DNA of 64,000 bases from Acidimicrobium ferrooxidans. Lineage in GTDB: Bacteria; Actinomycetota; Geothermincolia; Fen-727; Anoxymicrobiaceae. Positions 48,673 through 56,567 of the stretch are shown piece by piece. The position numbers and the translations under genes were made by a program. The stretch covers positions 157,543 to 221,542 of the forward strand of contig DYIU01000002.1 of assembly GCA_020723485.1 (NCBI GenBank). Reading direction: 5' to 3'. Below the pieces are notes generated by a model, which had not been told where the DNA came from, made no database searches, and saw nothing but the letters and a program-made list of their open reading frames with translations. Each line of letters opens with the position of its first letter. Positions within the stretch are counted from its first letter, which is position 1.

Positions 48673-51055
48673 GCGTCTCCCGGGCGATGATCTCGTCCTG
48701 GATCTCCTTGCCCAGCATCGTGAAATACGCGTTGTAGCCCGTCACCCTCACAAGGAGGTTGGAGTACTCGGACGGTTTCCGCTGTGCCTCCCTGAGCGTC
48801 TCGGGGTCAATCACGTTTATCTGGAGGGCGGTTCCGCCCTTCTCCCCGTATCCCCTCAGGTACGCGGCGAGCTTCTCGACGCGCCCGGGTCCGCGCAGGA
48901 GCGACGGGTTGAACGAGATGGTGTGCGAATCGCCGTTCGGGACCGTCTCGAGGCCCAGCTTGCCAACAGAGACTGCCACCGCGGTCGGCCCTTTCCTGTC
49001 GGTGCCGTCCACCGGGCACAGCCCGTTCGACAGGAACTTGCCCCGCTTCCTGCCGTCCGGCGTCGCCGACGTGAAAGGCGCGTAGGCAATCCAGTAGTTC
49101 CACGACAGGTAACCGCCCCTGTACTGGCGGCCGTTGGGCGTCTTGTGCTTGAAGACCTCCTCGGTCCAGAGCCTCGAGAGGTACCGCGCCACCCCGTCGG
49201 CATAGTCGTCGTCATTGCCGTACTTCGGCGCCTTGTTTACCAGCGTCAGCCTGAGCTTCTCGTGGCCCTCGTAGTTGTCCTCGATGGCTTTGATGAGCTC
49301 GTCCATGGAGACGGCGCCCTCCTCGTAGACCAGTTTCTTTATCGCCGTCAGCGAATCCGCGGCGGTCGCGAACGCCACCCCCTCTACGGTCACGTAGTTG
49401 TGCTCGGGACCGGCGTTGGTCACGTCGCGGCCGGACTCGGCGCAGCCGTCGACCAGCGCCGAGAGATACGGCGTGGGCTCAAAGGAGGCCCGTATCGAGT
49501 CGCTGAAGTCGTAGAACTCGATAAAGCGGTGCAGGAGCGCCATGAGCTGCTTCTCGAAGGCGGAGCGGAACTCCTCCCAGCTCCTGAACCCGCGCGGGTC
49601 GCCGGTGCGAGGCCCCAGCCTGTCGCCGGTCGCCTGGTCTTTACCGTTGAAGAGCGTGAGCTCTACCGCCTTTGCGAGGTTGACGTTGACGTCCACCGTG
49701 CCCGAGCGGTCGTTGCCCTGCAGGGTGTTCTCCAGGCAGCCCACCGGGGCGTAGTCCCAGAGGTCCTTCTCTGGCAGACCCTGCCACCTCAGCGCGGCCT
49801 CGGAGGCCTCGTCGAAGTTGAGCAGGAACGGCGAGCCCTGGGACTCGGCTATCATGCCCGCCACCCGGGCCATCAGGTCGTCGGGAGTGTTCTTGTGGAG
49901 CCTGACGTTGGGCTTGGGCTCGAGCAGGTTCATCTCCTCGATGACGTCCAGCATCAGCCAGGTCAGCTCGTTGGAGGCGTCCTCACCGTCGGGTCCGTGG
50001 CCCCCGATGGTTATCAGCTGTCCGTAGCCGCTCGTTATGCCCCGGATGCGCATCACCCTGTACATGAAGTCGTAGGCGTAGTTGGGCTTTATCCACCAGC
50101 AGTCGAGGAGCTCCTTCGCCTGCGCGCGCGTAAGCCTGCCCCCGTCGATGTCGGCCTTGTAGTAAGGGTAGAGGTACTGGTCGATGCGGCCGGGGGACAG
50201 CCCGGGTCCGGGGTATGACTCCTGGACCATCACCAGCATGTGGATGAACCAGAGCGCCTGAAGCGCCTCGTGAAACGTCTCCGGCGGCTCCCAGGGGACC
50301 TTCTCGCAGATGCGCCCGATCTCCTCGAGCTCCGCCCGGCGCGCGGGGTCGTCGCACTCGGAAGCAAGCCTCCGCGCCTCGGCGGCGTACCGCGCAGCGA
50401 ACTCCCTGGCGCCCTCACAGCAGATGATGAGCGCCTCGAGGAACTCCTTGTGGGCACGGTCCGAGGTCTCCGCGCTCAGCTTGCGGAAGTGCTCGACCAG
50501 CCCCTTGAGGCCCAGCTTCAAGGCCCTGGGGTAATCGGGTATCAGGTGCCCCGGGGTCGCCCCGGCGTTCCCCATGCCGTGGTTGTTGAGGACCTCGATC
50601 TCCTCGAGCCATTTCATGGTCTTCTTCTTCCAGGCCCTGGCCTCGGAGCGGTTCTGGGCGCGCGACAGGGCGGCATTGAACTGGCCGCCGACGATGAGCT
50701 CGCCGTCGAGTATCCGAACCGGCAGGTAGCGGGCGATGACCTCCTTGAAGAATACGGCGACCCTCACTATGTGCGGCCTGTCCCAGAAGTCGGCGGGCAG
50801 CTCGACCCTGGTCGCGACCAGCGGAAGGGACTCCATGAAAGCCTTGTGAAAGGCCAGCAGGTCGGGAACCACTCCCCACAGGGCGGGAGACCACATGGTG
50901 TCCCACTCGGTCCCGGTGGTGAAAGGCATGATCTCGTTGTGGAAATCGCGGTTGCTGATGTCGACGTATTCCTCGCGGAGCCTGGCGACTCTTTCGGAAA
51001 GCTGCTCTGAGGGGTTCCAGAGCTCCTCCGCGCCAAGAGCACATGAGTCTTTCAT
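48662..51055 (-). CDS. Glycyl-radical enzyme of uncertain substrate class
   Basis: A 797-residue anaerobic enzyme. The thiyl Cys440 is in PVGCLENTLQGN, with Glu442 two residues on (C-x-E); Gly773 in VRVTGYNAYF carries the radical. C-x-E excludes pyruvate formate-lyase, which has Cys-Cys, and fits the dehydratase, C-N/C-S lyase, decarboxylase or fumarate-adding branches. NNHGMGNAGATPGHLIPDYP and GNDDDYADGVARYL match that broad group. The ATG at 51055 has GGAGG five bases upstream; 28 further in-frame codons upstream are rejected. Adjacent activase, split-barrel and acyl-CoA dehydrogenase genes point to acyl-chain chemistry, but the substrate is not assignable by eye. Confidence 0.9.
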   Translation of the reverse strand: MKDSCALGAEELWNPSEQLSERVARLREEYVDISNRDFHNEIMPFTTGTEWDTMWSPALWGVVPDLLAFHKAFMESLPLVATRVELPADFWDRPHIVRVAVFFKEVIARYLPVRILDGELIVGGQFNAALSRAQNRSEARAWKKKTMKWLEEIEVLNNHGMGNAGATPGHLIPDYPRALKLGLKGLVEHFRKLSAETSDRAHKEFLEALIICCEGAREFAARYAAEARRLASECDDPARRAELEEIGRICEKVPWEPPETFHEALQALWFIHMLVMVQESYPGPGLSPGRIDQYLYPYYKADIDGGRLTRAQAKELLDCWWIKPNYAYDFMYRVMRIRGITSGYGQLITIGGHGPDGEDASNELTWLMLDVIEEMNLLEPKPNVRLHKNTPDDLMARVAGMIAESQGSPFLLNFDEASEAALRWQGLPEKDLWDYAPVGCLENTLQGNDRSGTVDVNVNLAKAVELTLFNGKDQATGDRLGPRTGDPRGFRSWEEFRSAFEKQLMALLHRFIEFYDFSDSIRASFEPTPYLSALVDGCAESGRDVTNAGPEHNYVTVEGVAFATAADSLTAIKKLVYEEGAVSMDELIKAIEDNYEGHEKLRLTLVNKAPKYGNDDDYADGVARYLSRLWTEEVFKHKTPNGRQYRGGYLSWNYWIAYAPFTSATPDGRKRGKFLSNGLCPVDGTDRKGPTAVAVSVGKLGLETVPNGDSHTISFNPSLLRGPGRVEKLAAYLRGYGEKGGTALQINVIDPETLREAQRKPSEYSNLLVRVTGYNAYFTMLGKEIQDEIIARETHEL

Positions 51056-51217
51056 CGGTACCTCCGTTCCAGTGCCCGGCGTATCCTTTTGCCGATAAAT
51101 ATAGCACAGAGCAGGCCCTGCGACCTTGACGCTTCTCATCCGGGCGCCCGGCCCGCGGGAGCGCTCTTCGTTGTCCGCAAGGCACGTTCACTGGTAAGCT
51201 AGCCGGAGTCGGATACA

Positions 51218-51232
51218 TCATTCATAGAATGA
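51218..51232. promoter_or_regulatory. Palindrome in the divergent region between the glycyl-radical operon and a membrane protein gene
   Basis: TCATTC-ATA-GAATGA, a perfect 6-bp inverted repeat overlapping a TAGAAT (-10-like) on the plus strand. It is placed where an operator for one or both divergent genes would be expected. Confidence 0.35.
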
Positions 51233-51266
51233 GACGTGACCCCCTTTTATGACACTGGAGGAGACC

Positions 51267-51695
51267 ATGGAAGAGCGCAAGAGACCGCTTGCACTGACCG
51301 TCCTGTCCGGGCTCCTGGCGGTAACCGGGCTGGGGACAGCGTTGTTCTGGACACTGTTCTTCGCGGGGAAGATGGACGCCACGGAGACCGAGCAGGACGA
51401 GGCTTTCGAGCGCGCCTTCCCCGCTGCGGACTCGTGGATGATAGCCTGCGCGGCCACCGCGTCCAGGAATATCCTCAGGATGAACCGAATGGGCTTCTTC
51501 GCCGGCGCCGCCGCGGGGAGCGCCCTCATATTCCTGGGCCTGATGGACATCCTGTACTCCCTGGAGAACAAGAAGTACTGGCCATTGAATGCCGACCGGG
51601 CCCAGATGCTCTTCATCCACGCGTGGACCGCCGGGCTTGGCGCCTCGACGCTCTACACGCTCTGGAAGAACCGCGACGTGTTCCAGGGGGATTGA
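51267..51695 (+). CDS. Small membrane protein, function unknown
   Basis: A 142-residue protein I do not recognise. Membrane helices are at about 9-34, 75-97 and 115-132; a polar loop (GKMDATETEQDEAFERAFPA) separates the first two. GGAGGAG lies three bases before the ATG at 51267; an ATG six codons upstream lacks such a site. It is transcribed divergently from the glycyl-radical operon and convergently with the surface-repeat protein. Several aromatic and Asp/Asn positions (PAADSWMIACAA) recur in small actinobacterial membrane proteins, but I assign no family. Confidence 0.6.
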   Translation: MEERKRPLALTVLSGLLAVTGLGTALFWTLFFAGKMDATETEQDEAFERAFPAADSWMIACAATASRNILRMNRMGFFAGAAAGSALIFLGLMDILYSLENKKYWPLNADRAQMLFIHAWTAGLGASTLYTLWKNRDVFQGD

Positions 51696-51716
51696 ACGCG
51701 GCTGTGCCGCGCGGGC

Positions 51717-52904
51717 TCACCGCGCCAGGGCGCGGTGCTTCGGCGCCGCGAGCCTGATCACCGCCGCGAGGGCCGCAAGCAGCAGCGCGTATACCGCGCA
51801 GGCTACCAGGAACACCCAGAATCCGCCGGCCCCGGGGCTCCGGGCCAGGGCGCCGGATGCCTGCCTGTACGCCCCCCTGGAGCCGGCGTTCGCCGAAGTC
51901 GTCCCTTCCCCATCCGCCGGCTCGGCGCCGGCCCCCGCGGTTCCCAGGTCGGCAGGAGTGGTGCCCGGTTCGCCCTCGTCAGTCACATCCGCCTCGAGCG
52001 CGGACAGCAGGGGGAAGTATTCTCCTTCAAGCGCCGGCACCGCCATCGCGGTGGTCATGGCGGGTTGGGACTCGACTCCACCCGAGTACTGGAAATGGCC
52101 GTCCCCGGCCTGGAGGGCCTCGAGGAACGACACCGGGTCGTTGCCCTCGAACTGCCAGTCTTCCGAGGCGGGGTCCTCGCCGCTCGCGTTGATTGCCCTT
52201 ATGACTGAGGCGGTCGCCTGGGCGTCTGAGGCCCCCGCCGCTCCGCTGAAGCCCCCGTCGGGGCCGATCTTCCCTCGGAGCAGCTCCAGGGCGGCGTCCA
52301 TCTGCTCGGCCGCGTCCTCCTCCGCCGCCACGAGCGCTTCCACGGCCAGCGCGGTGGCCTCCACTATCTCCGCGTCGCTCTCGCCCCAGCCGCCGTCCGT
52401 CCTCTGATTCTCCACCAGCCACTCGGTGTTCGCCGCCGGCACGGTCTCGCCCGCCGCGGCCAGGGCGAGCATTCCCCAGCAGTGCTCGATGATGCCGGCC
52501 CCCAGGCGACCGTCCGGCGAAGCGCTGGCCTCTACCACGGCTACCAGGTCCCTCCCCGCCACGTTCCTGGGGTCGCCCCCGGAGGAAGCCAGTGCGAGCA
52601 CTGCCAGCTCTATGTCTTCGAGGGAACTGGTCGAGGCCATCGAGCTCTCAATGAAGCGGCCCGCATCGGCGCCCGCGGGCGCCCAGGAGAGCGGGTCCTC
52701 CCCGGCGGCGGACCCCGCCAGCAGGACCCAGCAGGTCGTCCTCAGGTCGGAGGAGGCCCCCGGCTCTGAGAACCCCCCGTCGGGGTTCTGCCTGGACATC
52801 AGGTAATCGACGGCCTCCTGCGTCCCACCCCCCGTCTGTCCCGCGGCAGGCTGGGCAAGCAGGATCAGGGCCAGAAGGCATACGGCTATAGCTCTTGCAA
52901 ACAT
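51717..52904 (-). CDS. Secreted membrane-anchored protein with prenyltransferase/squalene-cyclase-like repeats
   Basis: A 395-residue protein with a signal peptide (ALILLAQPAAGQT end, cleavage near residue 22), an alpha/alpha-toroid-like repeat region and one C-terminal membrane helix (about 358-382) with a basic tail. Repeats contain the QNPDGGFSE, QRTDGGWGES and GPDGGFSG motifs of squalene-hopene cyclase/prenyltransferase-type barrels. The catalytic DxDD of cyclases is not seen, so a binding or scaffold role at the cell surface is more likely, as in transcobalamin-like domains. A Pro/Gly/Thr linker (about 305-350) precedes the anchor. The ATG lacks a ribosome-binding site and lies six bases after a -10 box. 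Confidence 0.72.
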   Translation of the reverse strand: MFARAIAVCLLALILLAQPAAGQTGGGTQEAVDYLMSRQNPDGGFSEPGASSDLRTTCWVLLAGSAAGEDPLSWAPAGADAGRFIESSMASTSSLEDIELAVLALASSGGDPRNVAGRDLVAVVEASASPDGRLGAGIIEHCWGMLALAAAGETVPAANTEWLVENQRTDGGWGESDAEIVEATALAVEALVAAEEDAAEQMDAALELLRGKIGPDGGFSGAAGASDAQATASVIRAINASGEDPASEDWQFEGNDPVSFLEALQAGDGHFQYSGGVESQPAMTTAMAVPALEGEYFPLLSALEADVTDEGEPGTTPADLGTAGAGAEPADGEGTTSANAGSRGAYRQASGALARSPGAGGFWVFLVACAVYALLLAALAAVIRLAAPKHRALAR

Positions 52905-52910
52905 GTCTAA

Positions 52911-52939
52911 ATGTTAGGACGTTGCGCCCGCGGGCACAA
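52911..52939 (-). promoter_or_regulatory. Promoter for the surface-repeat protein (leaderless mRNA candidate)
   Basis: TTGTGC (52939-52934) and TAACAT (52916-52911), 17 bases apart. The -10 ends six bases before the ATG, so transcription would begin at or next to the start codon. Confidence 0.5.
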
Positions 52940-52993
52940 ACCGCTCACACGGCGGGCGCGGCAAAGGATATACTATCTGGGTTCGGGCGCCGT

Positions 52994-53028
52994 AAAACGC
53001 AACATAACGACCTGATCCCGATTTTGCG
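52994..53028. repeat. Dispersed palindromic repeat, diverged copy
   Basis: AAAACGCAAC, then ATAACGACCTGATCCCGA, then TTTTGCG. The 5' arm is identical to that of the 45.7 kb copy; the 3' arm has lost one base pair. It lies 16 bases before the start of the MFS gene. Confidence 0.65.
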
Positions 53029-53044
53029 AGGTGGTTCATCCGGA

Positions 53045-54265
53045 ATGGACGGTTCGTTAGAGAAGAGCAACGTCTGGGCTTTCTACCCGCTCATGATTGT
53101 CCCGGGGATAGTGCTGCTGCTGGCCCCCTCGACCGTCGAGACGATAATGGAGTTCTTCGGCTTCAGGGAGAGCCTGGGCGGCCTGCTCCAGGTCTCCTAC
53201 TTCACGGGCGGCGTAGTCGGCATCCTCCTCATCACCAGGATGATGCAGAAGTACACGGTCAAGCAGATCGCCCTCTCGCAGGTCGTCCTGCTCAGCGTAT
53301 CCCTGCTCGCGGCGTCGTTCTCTCCGTGGTACCCGCTGCTCCTCGCGTTCATGCTGGTGGCGGGATTCGCCAACGGCATACTCATCGCCTTTCCGGGGGT
53401 CTATGTTACGGGGGTCTCTGGGGAGCACAGCCACGGGCCCCAGAACGTCCTATACAGCTTCTTCGCGCTGGGCGTCGTCACCGGCCCTCTCTTGAGCTCG
53501 CTCATCATAAACGACGACCCGGCGATGTGGCGCTGGGCGTTCCGGGCGCCCGCCCTGCTGATAATCCCGCTCGCGGTCCCCGCCGCCCTGGTGACCTTCC
53601 GGAAGCTCAAGGGCGTCAGGGCGCTCTCCCGTGACACAATGCGCGGCGTCCTGGACTACAACCGGGGGCTCTTCTACGGCCTGCTCGGGGCCCTCGTGCT
53701 CTACATCGCCGCTGAGAGCGCAGCCTCGATGTGGCTCATCACCTTCCTCGAGGAAGAGCACGGCCTCTCCGGGAGCTCGGCGCACTGGGCGCTGACCGGC
53801 ATGTGGATAGGCATCGTCGCGGGCCGGCTCGCGTGCGGGTGGCTGACGAAGAGGGTGGATCCTTTCAGGGTGCTAGTCTTCCTGGTCGCGGCCTCGGGGG
53901 TCACCCTGCTCGTCGCGCCTCTCGCGGGGCTTCCCGCTGCGCTGGTCCTCTACCCGCTCCTGGGGCTCTTCTACTCGGGCGTCTACCCGATACTGATCGG
54001 GTACGCCTCGTGGTTCCCGCCCGACCTCAACTCGACGGTCTTCACGGTCTTCGTCGCCGCGGGCGCGGCGGGGGGAGCGGTCCTTCCCTACCTCGTAGGG
54101 CTGGTGAACCAGTTCGCCGGTCTGGTGATAGGGATGAGCTCCATCTCGCTCGCGCTCTTCGGCGTCCTGGGGTGCCTGTTCTGGCTGAAGGAACACGTGC
54201 TGGACAGCTCGCCCGGCTGGGCCGATGCTCGAGAAGAGCGGGCCTTGAGCCCCGAGGATGCATGA
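53045..54265 (+). CDS. Major facilitator superfamily transporter
   Basis: A 406-residue membrane protein with about twelve helices in two halves and a central cytoplasmic loop (TFRKLKGVRALSRDT, about 195-210). GGLLQVSYFTGGVVGILLIT and GIVAGRLACGWLTKRVDPFR show the MFS loop motifs (RMMQK and LTKRV). The shape resembles the FHS/sugar branch, but the substrate is unclear. The start at 53045 follows a GAGGTGG site; an in-frame extension to 52895 crosses the repeat and is rejected. The Fe-S protein gene follows after about 55 bases. Confidence 0.85.
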   Translation: MDGSLEKSNVWAFYPLMIVPGIVLLLAPSTVETIMEFFGFRESLGGLLQVSYFTGGVVGILLITRMMQKYTVKQIALSQVVLLSVSLLAASFSPWYPLLLAFMLVAGFANGILIAFPGVYVTGVSGEHSHGPQNVLYSFFALGVVTGPLLSSLIINDDPAMWRWAFRAPALLIIPLAVPAALVTFRKLKGVRALSRDTMRGVLDYNRGLFYGLLGALVLYIAAESAASMWLITFLEEEHGLSGSSAHWALTGMWIGIVAGRLACGWLTKRVDPFRVLVFLVAASGVTLLVAPLAGLPAALVLYPLLGLFYSGVYPILIGYASWFPPDLNSTVFTVFVAAGAAGGAVLPYLVGLVNQFAGLVIGMSSISLALFGVLGCLFWLKEHVLDSSPGWADAREERALSPEDA

Positions 54266-54321
54266 GCCGGGCGCCGTTCTGGTATCTTTAAGGCTGTCCC
54301 GTAACACAGGTGAGAAAGCAG

Positions 54322-55536
54322 GTGTCTGAATTGCGAGAGATGGCCCTTGATGACTTCTTCGACCTTGACTCCTGCGACTTCTGCGGTGACTGCCTATCAT
54401 TGTGCCCCGAGCTCCAGGGTAAGGTATTAGACCCGCAGGGCGCCGTGCGGGCGATGGCGAACGGCCTCTACGTCAGGGAGGTGCTCGACAGGTGCAGCTC
54501 CTGCATGACCTGCAACACCGTCTGCCCCAGGGGGTGCAACCCATACGGCCTGGTGCTGTACCGCTGGTTCGAACGGGCGCGGGAGAAGGCATACCCCGCC
54601 CGGGCCGCCCTGGTGATGCCGCTCGAACCCGGCAACGCCTGGCACAACATCATGGGGAACCTCCCGTCCGAGGAGAAGCGGATGCTCGAGACCTGGGCCG
54701 ACCTCGAGCGCGACGAGCTGAAGGAGAAAGCGCTCTTCGCCGGCTGCAATCTCCAGATACTGCCGTACATGGCGGGTTCGCGTATATTCGAGGGCCTGCC
54801 GGTCTTCGGCCGCCCGGACCTCTGCTGCAGCGAGGTCTACTACCGCATGGGCGCCCTCGACAAGGTGCAGGCCGTGGCGGATAACCTGACCGAGGTATAC
54901 GCTCCGACCGGCATGCGCGAGGTGGTGGCCTACTGCCAGGCCTGCTACAACATCCTGAAGAACGTGCTGCCGCGCTACTTCGGCGCGAGCTTCCCGTTCG
55001 AGGTTTCGTACTTCGGGGACATCCTGGCCGAGAAGGTGCTGTCCGGGGAGCTCGACGTCGAGGGACGCCTGTCCGGGATGGTGGTCACGCTCCAGGACCC
55101 GTGCCACTCCAAGCTTCTCGGACCCGAGTTCCAGTCCAAGCCGCGTCGCGTGCTGGAGCACATGGGATGCGAGGTGCGCGAGATGAGACACAACAGGGAG
55201 ATGTCCCTGTGCTGCGGCCTCGGGCACGGGGCCTCCCGGTACAACCCGTTCGACATGTGGTTCGGGATAATGCGGCGCCTGAGGGAGGCCCGCTCCACCG
55301 GAGCGGACGCGCTGGTGGTCTACTGCAACTCCTGCGACCTCCTGTTCTCTGTGGGCACCCAGGTCACGCCGTTCATCATCCCCATCAGGCACTTGAACGA
55401 GCTGGTGACCGAGGCCCTCGGCCAGGAGCTGCCGCGCAGGAACCTGTCGCGCGCGCGGTCGATGATCTCGGAGCTGTTCATAAAGGGCGCGCCGACGCTC
55501 GTATCGCCGAAGCGCTTCAGGCCTTCAACCGGTTAG
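54322..55536 (+). CDS. CCG-domain Fe-S oxidoreductase subunit (HdrD/GlpC/GlcF-like)
   Basis: About 404 residues. Two N-terminal [4Fe-4S] motifs: CDFCGDCLSLCP and CSSCMTCNTVCPRGC. Two cysteine-rich CCG regions follow: PDLCCSEVYYRMG with YCQACYNIL, and DPCHSKLLG with LCCGLG and YCNSCDLL. Such subunits pass electrons to or from a dehydrogenase, a heterodisulfide or a quinone. No partner dehydrogenase is adjacent; the MFS gene upstream and zinc-ribbon genes downstream do not settle its role. The GTG at 54322 has GGTGAG seven bases upstream; the earlier GTG at 54310 is possible. Confidence 0.82.
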   Translation: MSELREMALDDFFDLDSCDFCGDCLSLCPELQGKVLDPQGAVRAMANGLYVREVLDRCSSCMTCNTVCPRGCNPYGLVLYRWFERAREKAYPARAALVMPLEPGNAWHNIMGNLPSEEKRMLETWADLERDELKEKALFAGCNLQILPYMAGSRIFEGLPVFGRPDLCCSEVYYRMGALDKVQAVADNLTEVYAPTGMREVVAYCQACYNILKNVLPRYFGASFPFEVSYFGDILAEKVLSGELDVEGRLSGMVVTLQDPCHSKLLGPEFQSKPRRVLEHMGCEVREMRHNREMSLCCGLGHGASRYNPFDMWFGIMRRLREARSTGADALVVYCNSCDLLFSVGTQVTPFIIPIRHLNELVTEALGQELPRRNLSRARSMISELFIKGAPTLVSPKRFRPSTG

Positions 55537-55547
55537 TACGGCCGCCC

Positions 55548-56180
55548 TCAGGACCGCGGCGACACCTGTTCGATCTTCCACTCGCCGTCTTCCTTGACGA
55601 GGTACATGTCCCAGGTGGCGTCGCTCCCGTCCTTGAACTCGAGGTCCATGACGACACGCGCGGTCGAGTTGTCAATCTGGATGCTGCCGGTGTTCCAGGT
55701 GGATATCTCGCCCTCGAATATCCCCACCTTGGATTCGAAGCCGGAGCGACCCTCATCGTTCTGAGTCCCCGTGGAGATGTAGCTCCAGGCAGTCGACATG
55801 TCCCCCTCGTTGAGCGCCTTGACGTAAGCGTTGGACGCGTCGGCCGGTCCGCTCACCACGTTCACCACGAAAACGACCAGGAGCACCACCGCGACCACGA
55901 TGAGGACTACGGTCAGGACCCCCAGCCATATGGCGAGCTTCGCTCCCTTTGACATCCCCTTCTTAGGACGCGCCGCAGGCGGCGCTCCGGGCGGCATTGG
56001 AGGCGGTGGCGCAGCTCCCGCTGCAGGCATTGGCGGCGGGGTTGCAGCTCCCGCTGGAGGCGGTGGCGGCTGGGGCGCTGACCCTGCCGGGGGCTCAACG
56101 GCCGACACCTGGGCGCCGCAACCGGGACAGAACCGGTCGCCCTCGGGAACGGTGCTGCCGCAGTTCTGGCATTCCGGCAC
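55548..56180 (-). CDS. Zinc-ribbon membrane protein with a C-terminal extracytoplasmic domain
   Basis: A 210-residue protein: N-terminal zinc ribbon (CQNCGSTVPEGDRFCPGCG), a long Pro/Ala linker (about 30-72), one membrane helix (about 82-110), and a C-terminal domain of about 95 residues resembling DUF4878/lumazine-like NTF2-type folds (AYVKALNEGDMSTAWSYIS, then YLVKEDGEWKIEQV). Function unknown. The GTG has AAGGAGG six bases upstream. It follows the 68-residue zinc-ribbon gene with a one-base gap. Confidence 0.7.
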   Translation of the reverse strand: MPECQNCGSTVPEGDRFCPGCGAQVSAVEPPAGSAPQPPPPPAGAATPPPMPAAGAAPPPPMPPGAPPAARPKKGMSKGAKLAIWLGVLTVVLIVVAVVLLVVFVVNVVSGPADASNAYVKALNEGDMSTAWSYISTGTQNDEGRSGFESKVGIFEGEISTWNTGSIQIDNSTARVVMDLEFKDGSDATWDMYLVKEDGEWKIEQVSPRS

Positions 56181-56181
56181 T

Positions 56182-56388
56182 TTACTCCTCCTTTTCGCGC
56201 TTGCCGAGCTCCCTCACCTGCCCGGGCTTGTAGTACTCCTGGTAGGTGCTTACGCTCGGGTTGAGGCCGCACTTGGGGCACAGGTTGATGTTACCCGGAA
56301 TGGGGGTGCGGCAGTTCTCACAGACGAGCCCCTTGTTCTCCTCGATGTACTCCTCGAGGCTCTTCTTCTTCTTCTTCTTGCCGAACAT
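56182..56388 (-). CDS. Small zinc-ribbon protein
   Basis: A 68-residue protein: a Lys-rich start (MFGKKKKKKSLEEY), a zinc ribbon (CENCRTPIPGNINLCPKCG, about 23-41) and a charged tail. It is cytoplasmic and probably nucleic-acid or protein binding. Co-transcribed with the following zinc-ribbon membrane protein, which shares the ribbon type. The role is unknown. Confidence 0.65.
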   Translation of the reverse strand: MFGKKKKKKSLEEYIEENKGLVCENCRTPIPGNINLCPKCGLNPSVSTYQEYYKPGQVRELGKREKEE

Positions 56389-56567
56389 CTCAAGCTCTCC
56401 TTTGCGTTGCTCCGGCTCCTGCTCCTGCTTATATTACTTCTCGCCCACAATGCGGCATCCTCCCGGCAGCGGCCGCCGTTGCCGTCCCCGGGCAGAGAGA
56501 AAGGGACGGGCCTGTGGGCGCCCGCCCCTTTCACCTTCTCCAGCAGGCCCTTCCGGGCCGGCCCGTC

